From positions 28,354,909 through 28,418,908 of the forward strand of contig CM023457.1 in assembly GCA_013339765.2 (NCBI GenBank): a DNA stretch of 64,000 nt, read 5' to 3'. The stretch's first letter is position 1. The number at the start of each line of letters is the position of its first letter. Below, piece by piece: positions 19,736-32,700 of the stretch. Under the pieces are notes generated by a model. It did not search any database and had not been told where the DNA came from. It worked only from the letters and a program-made list of their open reading frames with translations. The position numbers and the translations under genes were made by a program. The DNA is from Haemaphysalis longicornis. Its lineage: Eukaryota; Arthropoda; Arachnida; Ixodida; Ixodidae.

Positions 19736-21560
19736 ATGAACTTTTATTTTTACCACCGGCCTAGGGAACCGCCATGGTGGCGCTGAGGGACGCCACCACC
19801 GCTTGCGCCCGGGTGACCACTAGACGCTTGGAATCTTCCTCCGAGTGCTCCAACACCTCTAACCAATGGCGTTGTGAAGCCAGAGGGGCAGGCCCACATG
19901 TGGTGTTTGGCTGTGCCTTTAGTACCACAGTGTGGGTAGATGGGAGAGGAGTAGGTGGATGGGTAGATGGGATGAAGAAGGGCTCGGTTGGAAAGCGATT
20001 CAGTTTGGAGGAGGCGCCACTGCTGTCCTTCCAATGGGTTAAGGAGGGGTTATCTGGGGGTAGCGTGTTGCGGGGGAGGCGGTAGTAGTCAGTGACCTCC
20101 CGATAAGTGGTGAGAGGAGTCCCTGGGAAAGTAAGCTTCGCGAAGGGGAGTAGTGGTGTCAGGCGCACGGACGACGAGGGCTCGATCCGCCTTATGATCC
20201 CAGTCGGCGCCGTCTAGTTCCATGTGTGCCGGTAACGAGGAATTCGTTAGTTTGATGGGAGGGGTATGAATATTGAAGGAGAGTTTTGCAGGCTAGCGTG
20301 GAGATAATACCACTAGCAAAATTTTTAATGGCCGTTACTGAATCGGATAATATTAGGCCAAAACAAGTTCTCACAGGATGGCCAAAGCCCCATCCGCCTC
20401 GATTTAAGAAGGCAGATAATAAAGATGCTAAAGCGGAAGGCGCCTAACCTACCCTCTGTAGGAAGAAAAGTGAAGAATTCGGAATGCTACTTGAGAACAA
20501 ATTCTTCATGTTGTCTAAGCAAGACAACGGTGTGGACACTGTCGACAGTCATTTCACGACAGTGGTTATTCAGTCAGCACTAAGAAATTAAGCTAAGAAA
20601 CTGGACATGAGAGGGTTATGTCCTGTGCATGACGGGCTGCCTGTGGGTGATCAGTTTAACGGAGTGGCTGCCAATAGACCGTTAACACAATAAGGTTCGG
20701 CCAAGGACTATAAAGGGACGAGCTAAGAAAATTTGGGTCGAAAGGGTGCACTCCGCTAGAACTCGATAGACAGAGTTGGAGATCTTTGGTAGATGCCTTC
20801 GTCCTGTAGTGGACAGAACAAGGTTATGCTAATGATGGCGAATGTCCAAGGAAGCCTGGTGTTCGAGAGCCAGGGATAGGGCCACCTCTTCCGCAACATG
20901 GGGGGTTGTGGTGGTTTGTGAGTGACGTGAGAGGAGTAGTGGTCGGCGAGGAGACGACAGCGACAGTGAAGGCCGGTTTGTGCCTGTGTACACAGCGTCT
21001 ACGTGCAAGCGTTTGACGAGGGGGAAAGTGGAGACGAGGGAGCACGCTCGAGCAGCTCGCGGGGCATGGTGGTAAGTGAGGTTCATTTTGGGGATAGTAG
21101 ATGAAGGTACGAAGAAATAAACGTCTCTGTGGGGCAGTTAGTCTTGGGAAAAAGTCCTCATTCTAGGGCCCCTTGAGACTGTCCTGTTTAATGGACTCTT
21201 CACCAGCGGAAACTGGGCGGGAGATTGGAAGAATTATGAAATCTGTGTAATCGGGTGTAATGCGAGCCGTTTGGGTGTGGTGATTGTGCTTGCTTCAGTA
21301 AAGTTGACCAGGTGTGTGTTTAGCCACGCGATGTATCTGGTCCGTACGGCGCGCTTCAGTTAATTCGGCTAGGGAGTTGTAGGTGCCGATGGCCCATAAT
21401 TCGGTAATGGAGGCGCAAGGAGGCAAGCCGCGGGCAGGACTGTAGGCCTTGCGGATGATGTCCGCCTACTTCGGTGACCTCCGTGGTAGAGAGGGACAGA
21501 TATGCGAGGGACTAAGGTAATGCAGCGTGACTCGCCTTCACCTACCAGCTCTCGTTCGCG
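19736..21560 (-). mobile_element. I-type LINE 3' half with RNase H, interrupted by an RTE piece
   Basis: The minus strand, in broken frames, reads a post-RT segment (ELWAIGTYNSLAELTEARRT, near 21350-21430), an RNase H region (EEVALSLALEH near 20850-20890, then LILSDSVTAIKNFAS near 20310-20355) and a C-terminal knuckle (CGTKGTAKHHMWACP near 19900-19940). It ends in a 3' UTR with AATAAA near 19749. Many frame changes: inactive. It is split by 20381-20833. Confidence 0.75.
20381..20833 (+). mobile_element. RTE-type LINE 3' fragment inserted in the I-type LINE
   Basis: The RNase H reading of the host LINE stops near 20835 and resumes near 20375, so this stretch is an insertion. Its right end reads DRQSWRSLVDAFVL followed by aatgatg, paralleling the RTE end at 55200-55280 (DRDNWRIMGEAFALQWA, then a TGATGA tail). 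Possible 9-bp target duplication gatggc[c/g]aa at 20372-20380 and 20834-20842. Confidence 0.45.
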
Positions 21561-21794
21561 TACTGTAATTACAATGCTTGTAAAAGGAAGCTAGGCTAGG
21601 TCGCTATTACACCGCCCATCACGCCATGCCAGCCAGCTATCTCTGCTTTGTGAACGACAGAGTAGTCATCAGACAACTTGTGTCCTTCCAATTTATCATC
21701 TGGCCGCAAACACCACAGGCGCAGGCATTTGTGTTTGCCTTTTTTTTTTCAATTCCCGAGACAGTATGGTCGCGTCTGAATAAACACTAAACTT

Positions 21795-22165
21795 TCACCT
21801 TCAAGTCACCATGGAAGACCAAATACAACTTTGTGTAGCGTACAAGAAGTAAACTTCGGTAAATCACACAACCTCCATTCAATCCCAAAAAGATTTCGGT
21901 TTCTAACCGTAAAGTAAGAGTATTAATAAACTTGTAAATTTTGCGATAAATCGACGTATTTCGTGAAGGATGATGCGATATGGGCCAGCGTGAAAAACAA
22001 TTATGCAAAGTTGTACGAGTAGACAGAAGTTGCGGCCACACCACAATCGCCTAGTCATGTGACTTGGCCGTGCTTAGACCGGCGACCGCCAGTCGCAGTA
22101 GCAGATTCTGTGACGTCATAGCGAAATCGCCAGAAAGGGACTGGGGTGCCGGCACTGCATCTGTT
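21795..22165. mobile_element. TTAA-MITE relative, truncated
   Basis: Left end caccatggaagaccaaatac resembles the 25473 MITE end. The inner part (gattctgtgacgtcat.gcgaaat.gccagaaag) matches 55740-55785. Confidence 0.5.
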
Positions 22166-22284
22166 TTGCTCCACTCCCCGATAATGTTTGCAATTAGTGA
22201 TAAAAAAATGGATTCTTGTCGTGGAAAGAACCAAACTTGTACCTTGGCTTCCTGGCTCCTATCAGCATCGCTATCGCATTTTAA

Positions 22285-22718
22285 AGGGACCCTGCACACA
22301 TTCGATAAGCGCATGCACTCTTTCCTTCGCGTCTGGAAGCACTACGAATCTATAGTTATCGCCAGCACAGAGCGGCACTGCGTGATTTACTTGTCGCACT
22401 AGATACGCCCTCCATTGCTGCTTTATGTTTGTTGCTTTTTTTTAAGTTGCTATCGAAAAGCGTTCATTGCTGGAACTGAGGTAACCGGCTAGCAGCCGCT
22501 GCATGGCCTAGTGACGTAATTCGAGCCGTCGAAAACCGTCAAGAAAGGGAAGAGAAAATCTTTTGAGCGAATTTGCGAGTTATCTGATGGGCATAAAGCA
22601 GTAATTTTTGGCTGAGGTACTTCGGACCCCCTAATCTAAGCACTGGGTGTATTAGGTGACTACGTTCTGAAAGAATTTAAGATTTCAAAAAAAGTTAAAA
22701 AAGTGTTGCAGGGTCCCT
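22285..22718. mobile_element. TTAA MITE, family B copy 1
   Basis: Ends agggaccctgca...tgcagggtccct form inverted repeats, flanked by TTAA (22281-22284) and GTAA (22719-22722, one change). The interior matches the reverse complement of 56634-57077 (shared aagttgctatcgaaaag, tttgcgagttatctgatggg). Confidence 0.75.
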
Positions 22719-22799
22719 GTAAGTGCCTTGGAATTCGGAGCAGTGCGGCATATTCGCGTTCTACATGCGCAGTTAGACTGCCCCGCTTAGGACGTTCGT

Positions 22800-25125
22800 A
22801 TACACTACCACGGAGTCGCCCTATAACAGTTGTTCACGGCTGACGCGGCCGGAAGCAGACCACGAATCGTACTAGGCTGTGCAGTGTGATGAGATTGCTA
22901 CGCGCGACATCGTGTTAACATGGTGACATTGGATTGGGTGTACAGTGAAAAGCTTGACGATAGTAAACACGGGAGCGCGCTCCGTTCAGCACATGCACAG
23001 CGCTCTTGTGAGAGACTGGGCCGTCCAATAGTTGGTGCGTTTAGCGGACCAACTCGCTGAAAGCGCCTTGCACGCGGTTGCTTGCTGCAGTAGTTACGTC
23101 ACGCATCTGGAAATATTACGACATGAAAATGAACCCGCTTTTATTACCAGTTGTTTTTTGGAGCAGAGAAAAAAAACATGTAGGTGTGTTGACTGTTATT
23201 CACCGCTTGATAAGAAGCCCCTCGTCTCCTGCCCGTGCCTTCTCTGAAATCTTTTCCAGGTATCTGACGCAGACAACAGCGCAATCAACCGTTGTCAGGG
23301 GGTGGATCCGCCAAAATTACGAACTATAAAATTGCGCCATCCCATCGCTGACCGCTCTGCATATACGGAGCGGCTCGCGCTCACATGTCTATTGTCAATG
23401 CTTTCGACTGTATATAACCACGCTATTCATCAGGATTCTTTACGAAAGCGGCCGAATTTAACGGAGTTGAACAAACCGTCATTGAATTCATCACGAGCGA
23501 GACTAGCTAGATAGAGGGAAACAGCGTGACGGGTGAGAGCAGAGGAGTTACGTGACAGGGGCGCAGACGACGTTGACAGTGAAGCAAGCAGGTGCGCTGC
23601 CAGTTTTTGTCATTGGTTAACTTCTGTTAAAGCAATCAATGTTTATTTCTACGCATTATTGCATGTTAGCCTGAGTAGAGGGACGTTTAAGCTCCCTTTC
23701 GGCAGATGGCACATAAAACACTGCTCTGTACTTGGGGAACTCCTGTTTTCGGGGAAATCACTACAATACACAGAATTTAAGAGATCGCGATGAGTTGGCA
23801 CCTTTAAGGTCGCCGTCGAGACAACGAGCAAAAGAACTTAATATATTATAGACTAATTCAGTCCTGTTTATTCAGGTAGGATTACACGACGTAGTGTGCT
23901 AACCGCAATAATTGATAAACCATGCTCTGGCTCAATCGGCACGAGCTGTCTTCCCACCCCAACGGGTTTTGCAGATAAAGCCGGTTTTGTGTGACGTCTC
24001 GTTATCGTGACTTGTAAGAAAGGAAGAATTTTCTTCAGCTTATACCTTCGGGAACCGACGCACGTTAGAGTCCATTATGGTCTGGGTTGCGTTTCAGCTG
24101 TTTCTGAAATACCCTGTCTGAAATATTCTTTCGTATAACTTGACTTCACGGAAGTCCTATTTCAACCGTCTATTCGTCGAGTCCCTTAAAGTCCCTTTGT
24201 GTGAAGCTTTGCTGTAAGATTTTGATGACGGGTCCAGAAAGATGGTGCAAAAATGTAGGATTTTCGTGCGGAGATAAAACACCTCAGAGCGCGTTCTGGA
24301 ATGTAATAAACACATATCGGCAATGGTTCCTTTGAATTATGTGTTTCATTTAAGTTTGCGGAGCTGTAACTTGGTACAAACGTGAGAAATTATTTTGAAA
24401 GGTTCAAAACGGAGCAAAGGGGATTCAAAACAGAGGTGTAAAGGGGAAGGGGGAATTACGGAGCATGCAGGAAATGCATATGCTACGGAAGGGATGCACG
24501 TACACGATACTGGTAGGGGTCGGGTACAAAGAAACACGAACGGAGCCCTGCCATAACCTCTGATGCATGTGGTGTCCCCTGGCTGACAATCTCGGAACGT
24601 CTGCACATGCGCCAGCCTTCTACACGTTTGGTACGACCTGGCCTTACAGCGGTGGTCTGCTCAGAGGAGCGACGCTGTGTATTCTCAAGATCCGCATTTG
24701 AACACTGCAGCGCAGCCTAGCAAGAAGCAATCGACCGGCCCAACCTTTCGCATATATTACAAGGTCCTTTTGTCTTCGTGTGTAATTGAGTGGGTGGCGC
24801 GTGATTATTGATAAGAGTAAATTCTGTCATGCTGATAAAGCTTTGTTCAAAAGCGCAGTGTGAAGTTATGCGCAACGCAACTGGCACTCTCCCCCCCCCC
24901 CCCTTCCTTCAAATGGAAATCAACAATGCGAGACTACTCATGACGGGATGAATGCTGCGAATACGAATACGCTTCATGGTGGAGCGTTGTAGATCCCCAA
25001 CCAAATAAATTTGCGGTGTCAGTAAATTGAAGCGGCACTTGAGCAGTTAGTCGTATTCTGAAACACCACGAAAAAACCCGCGCATGCTCTGAGCTTCTAA
25101 ATCTGGCAGCCAGACAGCGCGTACT
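22800..25125. other. No gene seen
   Basis: Only short, unrelated open frames. A poly-C run lies near 24891-24904. Nothing recognisable on either strand. Confidence 0.5.
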
Positions 25126-25370
25126 CTAAAAAATGCTGTGCCTTCCATTCGTTTTTTTTTTTTTTTTTGACAGCGGAGATGTTGTACAAGTCGTAAATTC
25201 GGCGTTCCCGGAACAAATACCAATCAAATGTGGAGAGCTCGTAAACGCGTGCCTCGCGGCAACAGCCGAGCGCCCGGCTCGAGCAGTCGCTTTAGAAAAA
25301 AAAAAAAAAAAAGCTATAGCGCTGCCGTCCGTCAAGCGATACCGCGCATGTAATACGTGGCATGAAGAAC

Positions 25371-25430
25371 ACGACGATATCTATGCATATGACGATCACT
25401 ACTATTAGCACAGCGCAAATAAACGACGGA
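25371..25430 (+). repeat. Acidic exon-like module, partial copy
   Basis: Reads EEHDDIYAYDDHYY then a stop and ...gcaaataaacga, matching the end of the module at 34728-34945. Confidence 0.5.
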
Positions 25431-25472
25431 CCATGTAAAGAAACAATTTCAACCTTCAGTGCTCATGCTTAA

Positions 25473-25976
25473 AGGAGCCATGAAGACAAAATACAAGTTG
25501 GGTTTATTAGAAAGACTGCTCAGTCCCGATAACAATGATACCAATATCATCGCAATCTTCGAACCCATAACGGCGATATTAAAGAAAACGTGTGAAACAG
25601 TCGCGACCCCCTAGCCAATTTCCCGCAACTTTCTATGAGTCAGGAACTTGTTTGTGCGATTGGCGGCCGCCTCACTGACCTGTCGCGACGACACAAGACT
25701 GGACGTCTGTAATGGGGCCTCTAGTTCCATTTGACCGCATCCCTTGAATGCTAACGTGCAGTTAACGCACAAAAAAAATATGTTTTATTGTTGGGCCGTA
25801 TGACGTCATTCTTGCTCATAACACGTCACTGTGGCGTAAAATTTGAAAGTTTTTAAATACTTCTGGCCCTTTTTTTTCGTTAAAAACATCTTCTGTGGCT
25901 GTAATGGAGCTGAGTGAGATACTGAATCCTAGTTCTTTCAAATTAAACGAAGTTGTATTTTCTCTTCATGGCTCCT
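25473..25976. mobile_element. TTAA MITE, complete, best-preserved copy
   Basis: Near-perfect terminal inverted repeats (aggagccatgaagacaaaat / complement at 25948-25976) of about 28 bases, flanked by exact TTAA duplications at 25469-25472 and 25977-25980. 504 bases, no ORF: a piggyBac-type non-autonomous element. Confidence 0.85.
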
Positions 25977-26029
25977 TTAAAGAGATCCTGCAGCTTCCCT
26001 GGCTGAAGCCTTGCGCAACTTAGTACAAG

Positions 26030-26275
26030 CTTTGAAAGTTAAGCTGGTGGAAGTCTACAATGTTGGGAATGAATTGGCATCCACCACTCGCCGCTAAGAA
26101 GACGACTACCTGTTCGATGCATATCACGACAATTACTAACACCGAACCTACGCAAATAAGCTATAATACTGAAACTCAACTATTTGTACGGCTATTCTTA
26201 CCTACAACAGCTGCACCATTCAAGTCTTGCCCGTGAGTGCAAGTTCCCCGATTTTTTTTTGTATCCTCCTGTATA
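26030..26275 (+). pseudogene. Acidic exon-like module, decayed copy
   Basis: Parallels the minus-strand module at 34640-34945 over its coding end and beyond. It reads LVEVYNVGNELASTTRR, a TAA, then DDYLFDAYHDNY and a second stop. The following non-coding part (actgaaactcaacta, caccattcaagtc) also matches, so this is a genomic copy of exon plus flank. Confidence 0.55.
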
Positions 26276-26279
26276 GCGC

Positions 26280-29036
26280 TACACGTTGGTGAGTCCTATT
26301 TGCAGTTTGTCTTTTCTGAGCTTGAGTACATTTGTCTAAAGACATGTCTTCTTTTTTAAAAAAAACTTTTGCCTACTCGCAGTGATAATGTTCCCTTGGT
26401 TATGATACATCAATATAGAACTCAGGACATATTTACAATACCTTGTCAAATTTTGCAACATTGACGGGGATTTCATATTCCACTATCTGCCACGGCGAAA
26501 AATCAAACCCGGTACCTCGTGCTGTACCAGTGCAACGCTTTCCTCGAAACCACAATGGGCGTAGCGTATCGCGTGGTAGCCCATTCATTTCCGCAAACCA
26601 GCGACAAAGCTGTTCCGACGGTAAAAGAAGTTTCATGTTCGAAACTACGCCGTGTTTTCCCTATAACGCCAGCGCCCTGACGATACGACTTAACCGGTAA
26701 TCCTCTGTGCAGTACACGCCGCAGTTGTTAAACTCGACGCCGTTGAGCCGTAAACTTAATCCAGCAGTCTAGGCATTACGGGCACCAGTGTGCGAGACGC
26801 TCACTTAACGTATGAAGAGAGGGCGAGTTGCATCGTACTAAACAGGAAACGGCGCACAGCACACACAGTACCACGACGGCTCGCTTATTTAAGCGTACTC
26901 TTAAATGGCCGCACTTGCCCTTTGCAAAGTCTGCCCTGTTGCGACGCTAACCTTCTGGTGTCAGGATAATCCGCTTGCGGTCGGTTCGAGAAATAAACAC
27001 AGCCGAGTAGGTCCAGTAAGCACCACTCTGATTCCCTGTGGTACTAACGAATGTCCACGAAGCCACTTCAGTTGTCATGACTGTCTGTGCAAGCTATCTA
27101 AAACGCAATTGTTTTCTATTAAGCAGAACCACACAGCTACAGTTCTTAAAAATGCCGCACTTTTAGACTAACAAGGCCGTACCATTAGTTGCTACGGTGC
27201 ACGCTGATAGCGACGTTGAGCACAACAGAAGGGTTTAACTAACCTGGTTTTCTTGGCCGAAGAAAACCTCCTTAGAACGGTAGAAGGCTGTTGGGATCAA
27301 TGCGCAAACGCTCTATCCAACCTCGGACGCAACTACAGAAGCATCGCCGCAGAATGCACGAAAAGCTCTGCTTACTCTACGCTGGAATCACGGGGTTTCC
27401 CCTCCTCCTCGGGGCAGAAAAAAAAGAGAAGGGGTGAAAGAGGTAATATAAAATAAAAAGAATAGTGAGGACAATCGCACCCGACGCTGATTAGATAGGC
27501 TGAAAGCTTAGCACAGCGTCGCGATTCGCGGACTACTCAGCTGGTGTGAGTGACCGAATTAAAAAGCAGAAAAATCGGCACCGCGACGAAAATAGGATCG
27601 GCGTGATTGTGCTTCTTCGAGATGGGTTGGCGGGGAGAGTGTGGGGTGAGCGTTAGTTGTGGACCGGGCGCTCTTATCGTGCGCTGTTGGCTCACCCTTT
27701 GCGATATGCCGAGAAAGGGGAGTGGGATACAGCCCGGATAACAGCGATAGTTCCGTCCACTCGCCCGCCGCACGATACCTTGGGCTCACGTAGCATTGAG
27801 ATACCCGTAGGTGCGCGTCGACACAACCATGCTACTCATGTACACAATAAATGTTTATCCTCCTCCCCTCCTCCTGCTCCTCCTCCTCCTCCTTATGACG
27901 TCGGGAACACATGTACCAGTTTTACAGCGTGAGCCCTATACTCGACTTCCTGAATTCGCCATGTTTTTTTTTCCTATGCATAACGTAAGCAATCAATGAT
28001 GTGTGCTTGTATAACTCTGACGACGTGCAGTGCAATGTAACGCCTAGCTTACAAATATCGCTACCAAGCTATCAGATATTGGGCACGAAAAATGTCCAAA
28101 CACATTCTACGTATTCTGAAAATTAAGGCGGCAAGCTCAGGCTCATAAAATAAGCAGATTTCTTCAGGTCAAAATTGGCGTCCACACCACAGGGCGATGA
28201 AATTGATCCAAAAGCGAGCAAAAGGCTTGCGTTAAGCTTAAGAAAATGGCGCCATTTTTCCCGTCTTTATTTATTCCGTTCAATCACTTTGTAGTATATA
28301 TAGTTGAGAGCTGTGCTTCAATGTTAATTTGGAAGCTGTTTGTGGCGTTATCACCATCTTTGCCGTCACCGCCGCCACGCCATCGTCTGCTGCTACATTA
28401 CAAGCTTATGGCGAGACCAGAGAAAAAGACGGCCGTGACAATCGGTTGAATGATGCGGTAGGGGCAGCAAATAGCTACGACTACAAATGGAAGAGCGCAC
28501 TGATGCGGCCGATTCAGTCATTAGTCAAGCTCAAACTCAGTAAGCGCCGTAATGAGTGAAACATTCAGTTTTCTTTGTTATGTTTCTTTTGAATTCGACC
28601 ATGTGACTCAGCAGCTTACCAGGAGGAGTTTGCCCAGATGCAGTGCGTTTGGTTCTTCGTAATGGAATGGCTTGCAGCCTCTTGTGTTGCTGTTACGCCA
28701 AATAAATAATTGCTATTTTATAGACGTTATTTTTTATGCTCCATTATCGCTGACTTGTAAACAAAACTACTATTTCTTTCACTATGAAACAGTTTCAAAG
28801 CCTCCCGCCGTGCAAAAATGCGCCTGTTACAAATTCAAGGGGATTACACGGCACCGAAGGTCGGTGAAATTTTTAGTCTATTTAACGGCGATGACCGCGC
28901 CATTTGCGGGGTGTTACGGAAAACCACATCACTTTAACGCAGGCTGAAGTTTACAATGTGTGACGTATACGTTCGCAAAATTTTTTTTAATATTATGACA
29001 TGCCTTCTCAGCCTATCACAGAGAGGGGGTCACATG
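26280..29036. other. No gene seen; one retroposon-like 3' tail
   Basis: At 27846-27895 aataaatgtttatcc is followed by a (TCC)n run, the form of a non-LTR retroelement 3' end. The rest holds no frame I can assign. Confidence 0.45.
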
Positions 29037-29700
29037 CAGGGTGTTGCGACGATAATTGGAACACTTTAAAAAAATTTCCTGAGCGAACCGCCGCTCTGTT
29101 CGCGCTGAAACTTCGCACGAAGATCGCATTTTGTAGTCTATTTTGTTTGACACCGGGAACAACGACGGTACTTACCTGTTTATCCTGAAAATAAATAAAA
29201 ACGATTTTCCCCTATCAGAAATGGCGGCTGATTTGGATGTGCAAGCCCGAAAACCGGGTTTTCTGATTGTCTGCTAGCTCATTCCTAGGTGCATTTTCTG
29301 ATCGTCCGCTGCACCATTTGACTCCTTCCTACTGTGAATCCCAAACGTGCGTTTCGCTCTGCATACCCCAGGTGATTCCGTCGTTCCAACATCAACTTGC
29401 GCTGGCTTGCACGTCCAAATCAGCCACCATTTTCCCATAGGCGAAAATCGTTTTTATTTAGTTTCAAAATACACAGGCAAGTACCAACGTCGTTCCCGGT
29501 ATCAACCAAAATGGACCACAAAATGCGACCTTCGTGGCAAGTGTGAGCGCGAACAGAGCGGCGGTTCTCTCAGGAAAATTTTTAAAGGTCGCGACAGGGG
29601 GGGAAGGCCGTCACGACGTTTAGGCCGCGTCCTTGCTGCAGGCATCAATAAAGTTGTTTCTCTCTCTCTCTCAAGTGTTCCAACTATCGCCGCAACACCC
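29037..29700. mobile_element. Mariner-like foldback element, copy 2, interrupted by a LINE tail
   Basis: Arms of about 200 bases pair (left gaaccgccgctctgttcgcg near 29084; right complement near 29548-29567). Both ends read cagggtgttgcg. About 80 bases of LINE 3' end split the right arm at 29588-29670, after which the arm resumes aagtgttccaactatcgccg. The sequence is related to copy 1 at 14205-14955. Confidence 0.75.
29588..29670 (+). mobile_element. I-type LINE 3' tail
   Basis: Shares cgacgtttaggccgcgtc and aataaag.tgtttctctctctc with the 3' end of the minus-strand LINE at 40884-42442. Extreme 5' truncation (about 83 bases). Confidence 0.75.
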
Positions 29701-32700
29701 TGTACAAGCCGTATTGTTGTTCAATAGCAAAGACAGGCCTACGATGTCATGTCTGTTGCAATCTGATAGTTTTCCAATGCCGGACAAGAACTATGCATTT
29801 TCAGTGAAAATAAAAGGCAAACTTTAAAACTCATGCGAGTAAACATCATGAAATTTCAAAATGCCGAAATCACAGACAGCCGCTTTCTCAGCAGGAAGCA
29901 AATGACCAAAACTGGAAAGAAAACAGGCCATGAGCCATGTTCTACAGCCATGTGCTGTTGGTGGGCACGTACATATGATCTGCTGCAGCTCGATGATGAT
30001 AGCCCCCTGGAGAACTTCAAAATTCACGGAGAATTCATGGTGCCAAGAATAGAACCCCGGGAGCCTCAGAGGCTAGGTTTCCGTACATTTTCCCGTGTCC
30101 TGGGATCAAAATGCCTGAGATTCCACGTGTCTTTGTAGCACGAGGCGTCCCGTGGCACTCGCTTTCACTCGGCAGTAGCGAAAGGAAACAAGCAGCGAAG
30201 GATTGCGTAGGAAACAGATGGAAACCATTCGAAAGTGTCAAGGCAGGGTTCTATAAGCGGTAATATTACGAATCCGTCGAGAACGCAAGGTGGGAGCAAA
30301 GCTTGTGAGAACTTCAAGTGGGCATTCATACTGACGCACTCAAAACTTTTGTTTGAGCTTTGTAAGCCCGCAGTATGGAATAAATGAAACGAACTAACCA
30401 ATAACAATCTTTAGGTGTGCTTCGAAATTCTTGCACGGCGATGTGCACTCGGCAACTCGGCCATTTAAATTGTTCACTTTTGCTTTATCATTTTTTAATT
30501 TGTGTGTATCTCCCACGTTTCCACTGGACGAAAAAATACGGCCGCGATCTGCACTAAACGCCCGAAAACATCCGCATACGTCATGACGCACCGGTTCCGC
30601 AGATCAGACTATGAATGTGGCCGGTGCCACCAGGAGGAAGCAAGGTGAACCCCCCCACCCAACTATGTACTAGGGAACAGAGCAGCTAGTTGTTGGAGGC
30701 AACGGAGTTCTGCGCGTGTTCTTAGGTATGTTCAACCGCCAACTGAGCTCCACCATGACGTAGTTCTACGCAGCAAAATCTGAGTGCAAATATACCTACG
30801 CGGTTCGCCGGTGCGCAGTCACTGCTATCCGCCGGCACAAAGAACTTGTCTCAGGCGTTTAGTTCTAAGTTATTAAGGATTTTCAGGCAAGTATACGAAC
30901 GCTATATTCAGCAGAGTGAGGCGAACTTGACAAAACAGCATCCATGACTGAAGGTTCGTGGACGTGCCACACAACTATCCCCTTCCTACAACCACTATCC
31001 ACCACGAGCTTCCTCACTGAATAAAGTCAATCAATCAATTATACCAGAGACGCGCGCTTCCTCGCTAACAGCGGTGCATCTCCGAAGAACGACTCGGGCG
31101 CTGTAGAAACACTGTGCACGGTACCGGCAGTAACTTAGGGGGCAGACAAGGATTACGCGGAGGTGCCTTTCCACCGCCCACTCCAGTCTTCCACTAATAT
31201 AAACAACGTTTCTGACACCAACTAAGCTCCCACGGGTGCTTGAAATTCACAAACGATACTCGTCTAAAGAAAGTTTCAGCTATGAGCCGGTAATTTTTGT
31301 TAAGGTGGATAATTGGAGAAAACGTGAAATACACATCAAGCACATGGTTAGAGAGTGTGCGCGTGTTTATTCTTTGTCATCAAGATTCATGATCGCAGTA
31401 GTGAATGTGACTTTGTGATTACATGATGAAACTCAAAACGACAAGAGTTGTATCCTGGCAAACAAACAAGAGGCTGGCAGCACACCAAAATTCAACGACA
31501 TTTACAACTTAACTTTAAACTAACCGAGGCAAGTGAGTGGAGCTCGACGTAAGGAGACTAGTCGTCTTAGCGGAGACCTGCCGCATAGTTTTTGTTTAGA
31601 GAGCTCTTGCAAACCAAACGTTGCAGCCGTTTTCCGCAACCATGCTAATTCCGTATACGGCCGGACGGCCATTTATTGAAGCAGACGAGAGTTCTGTCAT
31701 GGCTCCAACTGCCATGTGAACTAATTATAAAAAGTGAACGAAACTCGACGTATGGTTACGTCGTTTTAGAGGACAATTGTCTCATAATTTTTGTTGGTGA
31801 AGTTTCGATAAAACGAAAGTTATAGCAGTTTTCGGCTGAGCGCTCGCGATAAATTCGGCGTTGCCGCAAGGCGTTTTTTTTTCTTTGGAGGAGGGGGGGG
31901 GGGGGGAGAGGGGGGGGTCGAAGTGGTGGTGCAGAACGAAAATCCGCGGGACCGTACCTATGAACAGCTTGTCTGTAAAAACATTGCGCGCAACCTAAAG
32001 AATGTTTTGCAATTAATAAAATGTTAGGTAATCGCCCTTTAGGCGCCCCAGTTTAGAGCGCTGTTTTGGCGCTGCGCTCTTTTTTTCATTGCGCCCTTTT
32101 GTCACCGCGCTGTTCTGACCTGTCCATTTTTATCGCGGGCTTTACTTCTATTGTTCGCTGCTTTGTCCCTATCCCAGAGTGACAATATCTGTTTACATAA
32201 GTGACCTTCACCAAATCAGTGAGCAACAAAACTTCGGAGAGTGATGCCTTCGTCGAGTACCGGCTAGCTAATTAATTGCCTATGCCTTGGTAGCTCCAAA
32301 TAGACGTATGAAGTTTGGGAGCGCGGTTCAGATAAGATAAAGTTTGTGCTGAGTACCTTCTCTGTAGCAAACGGAGAATGATAACTGCTGTAGCGGCCCG
32401 TCACAAGCACGATATGCCCGTGTAGACAATGGCAGCGTTATATTTACATCGAAAATTTTGCAAAGTATCTTCATCACTGGTGTTATTTTTGTCTGTAATA
32501 TAAGCTTGCGAGTGGTACGTGCACTGTTCTGAATAAAATACTCTGTAAACTGTGGTAAAACAAGATACGTGTAAGTTTCAGTTTGTTTCTTATCGTGTCT
32601 CGGCTGCTAGGTGAAGCCGGTTGGTTAATTTCGTTAGCTTGGGGCAGTTGTCTTATTTGCATCGGACAGTGTGCAAGAAGGAATTCTGCCATTTCGCCCT

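Noticed and set aside
26433..26700. Opposed frames of 67 and 85 codons
   Set aside because: Neither shows family motifs; the signals are equal on both strands.
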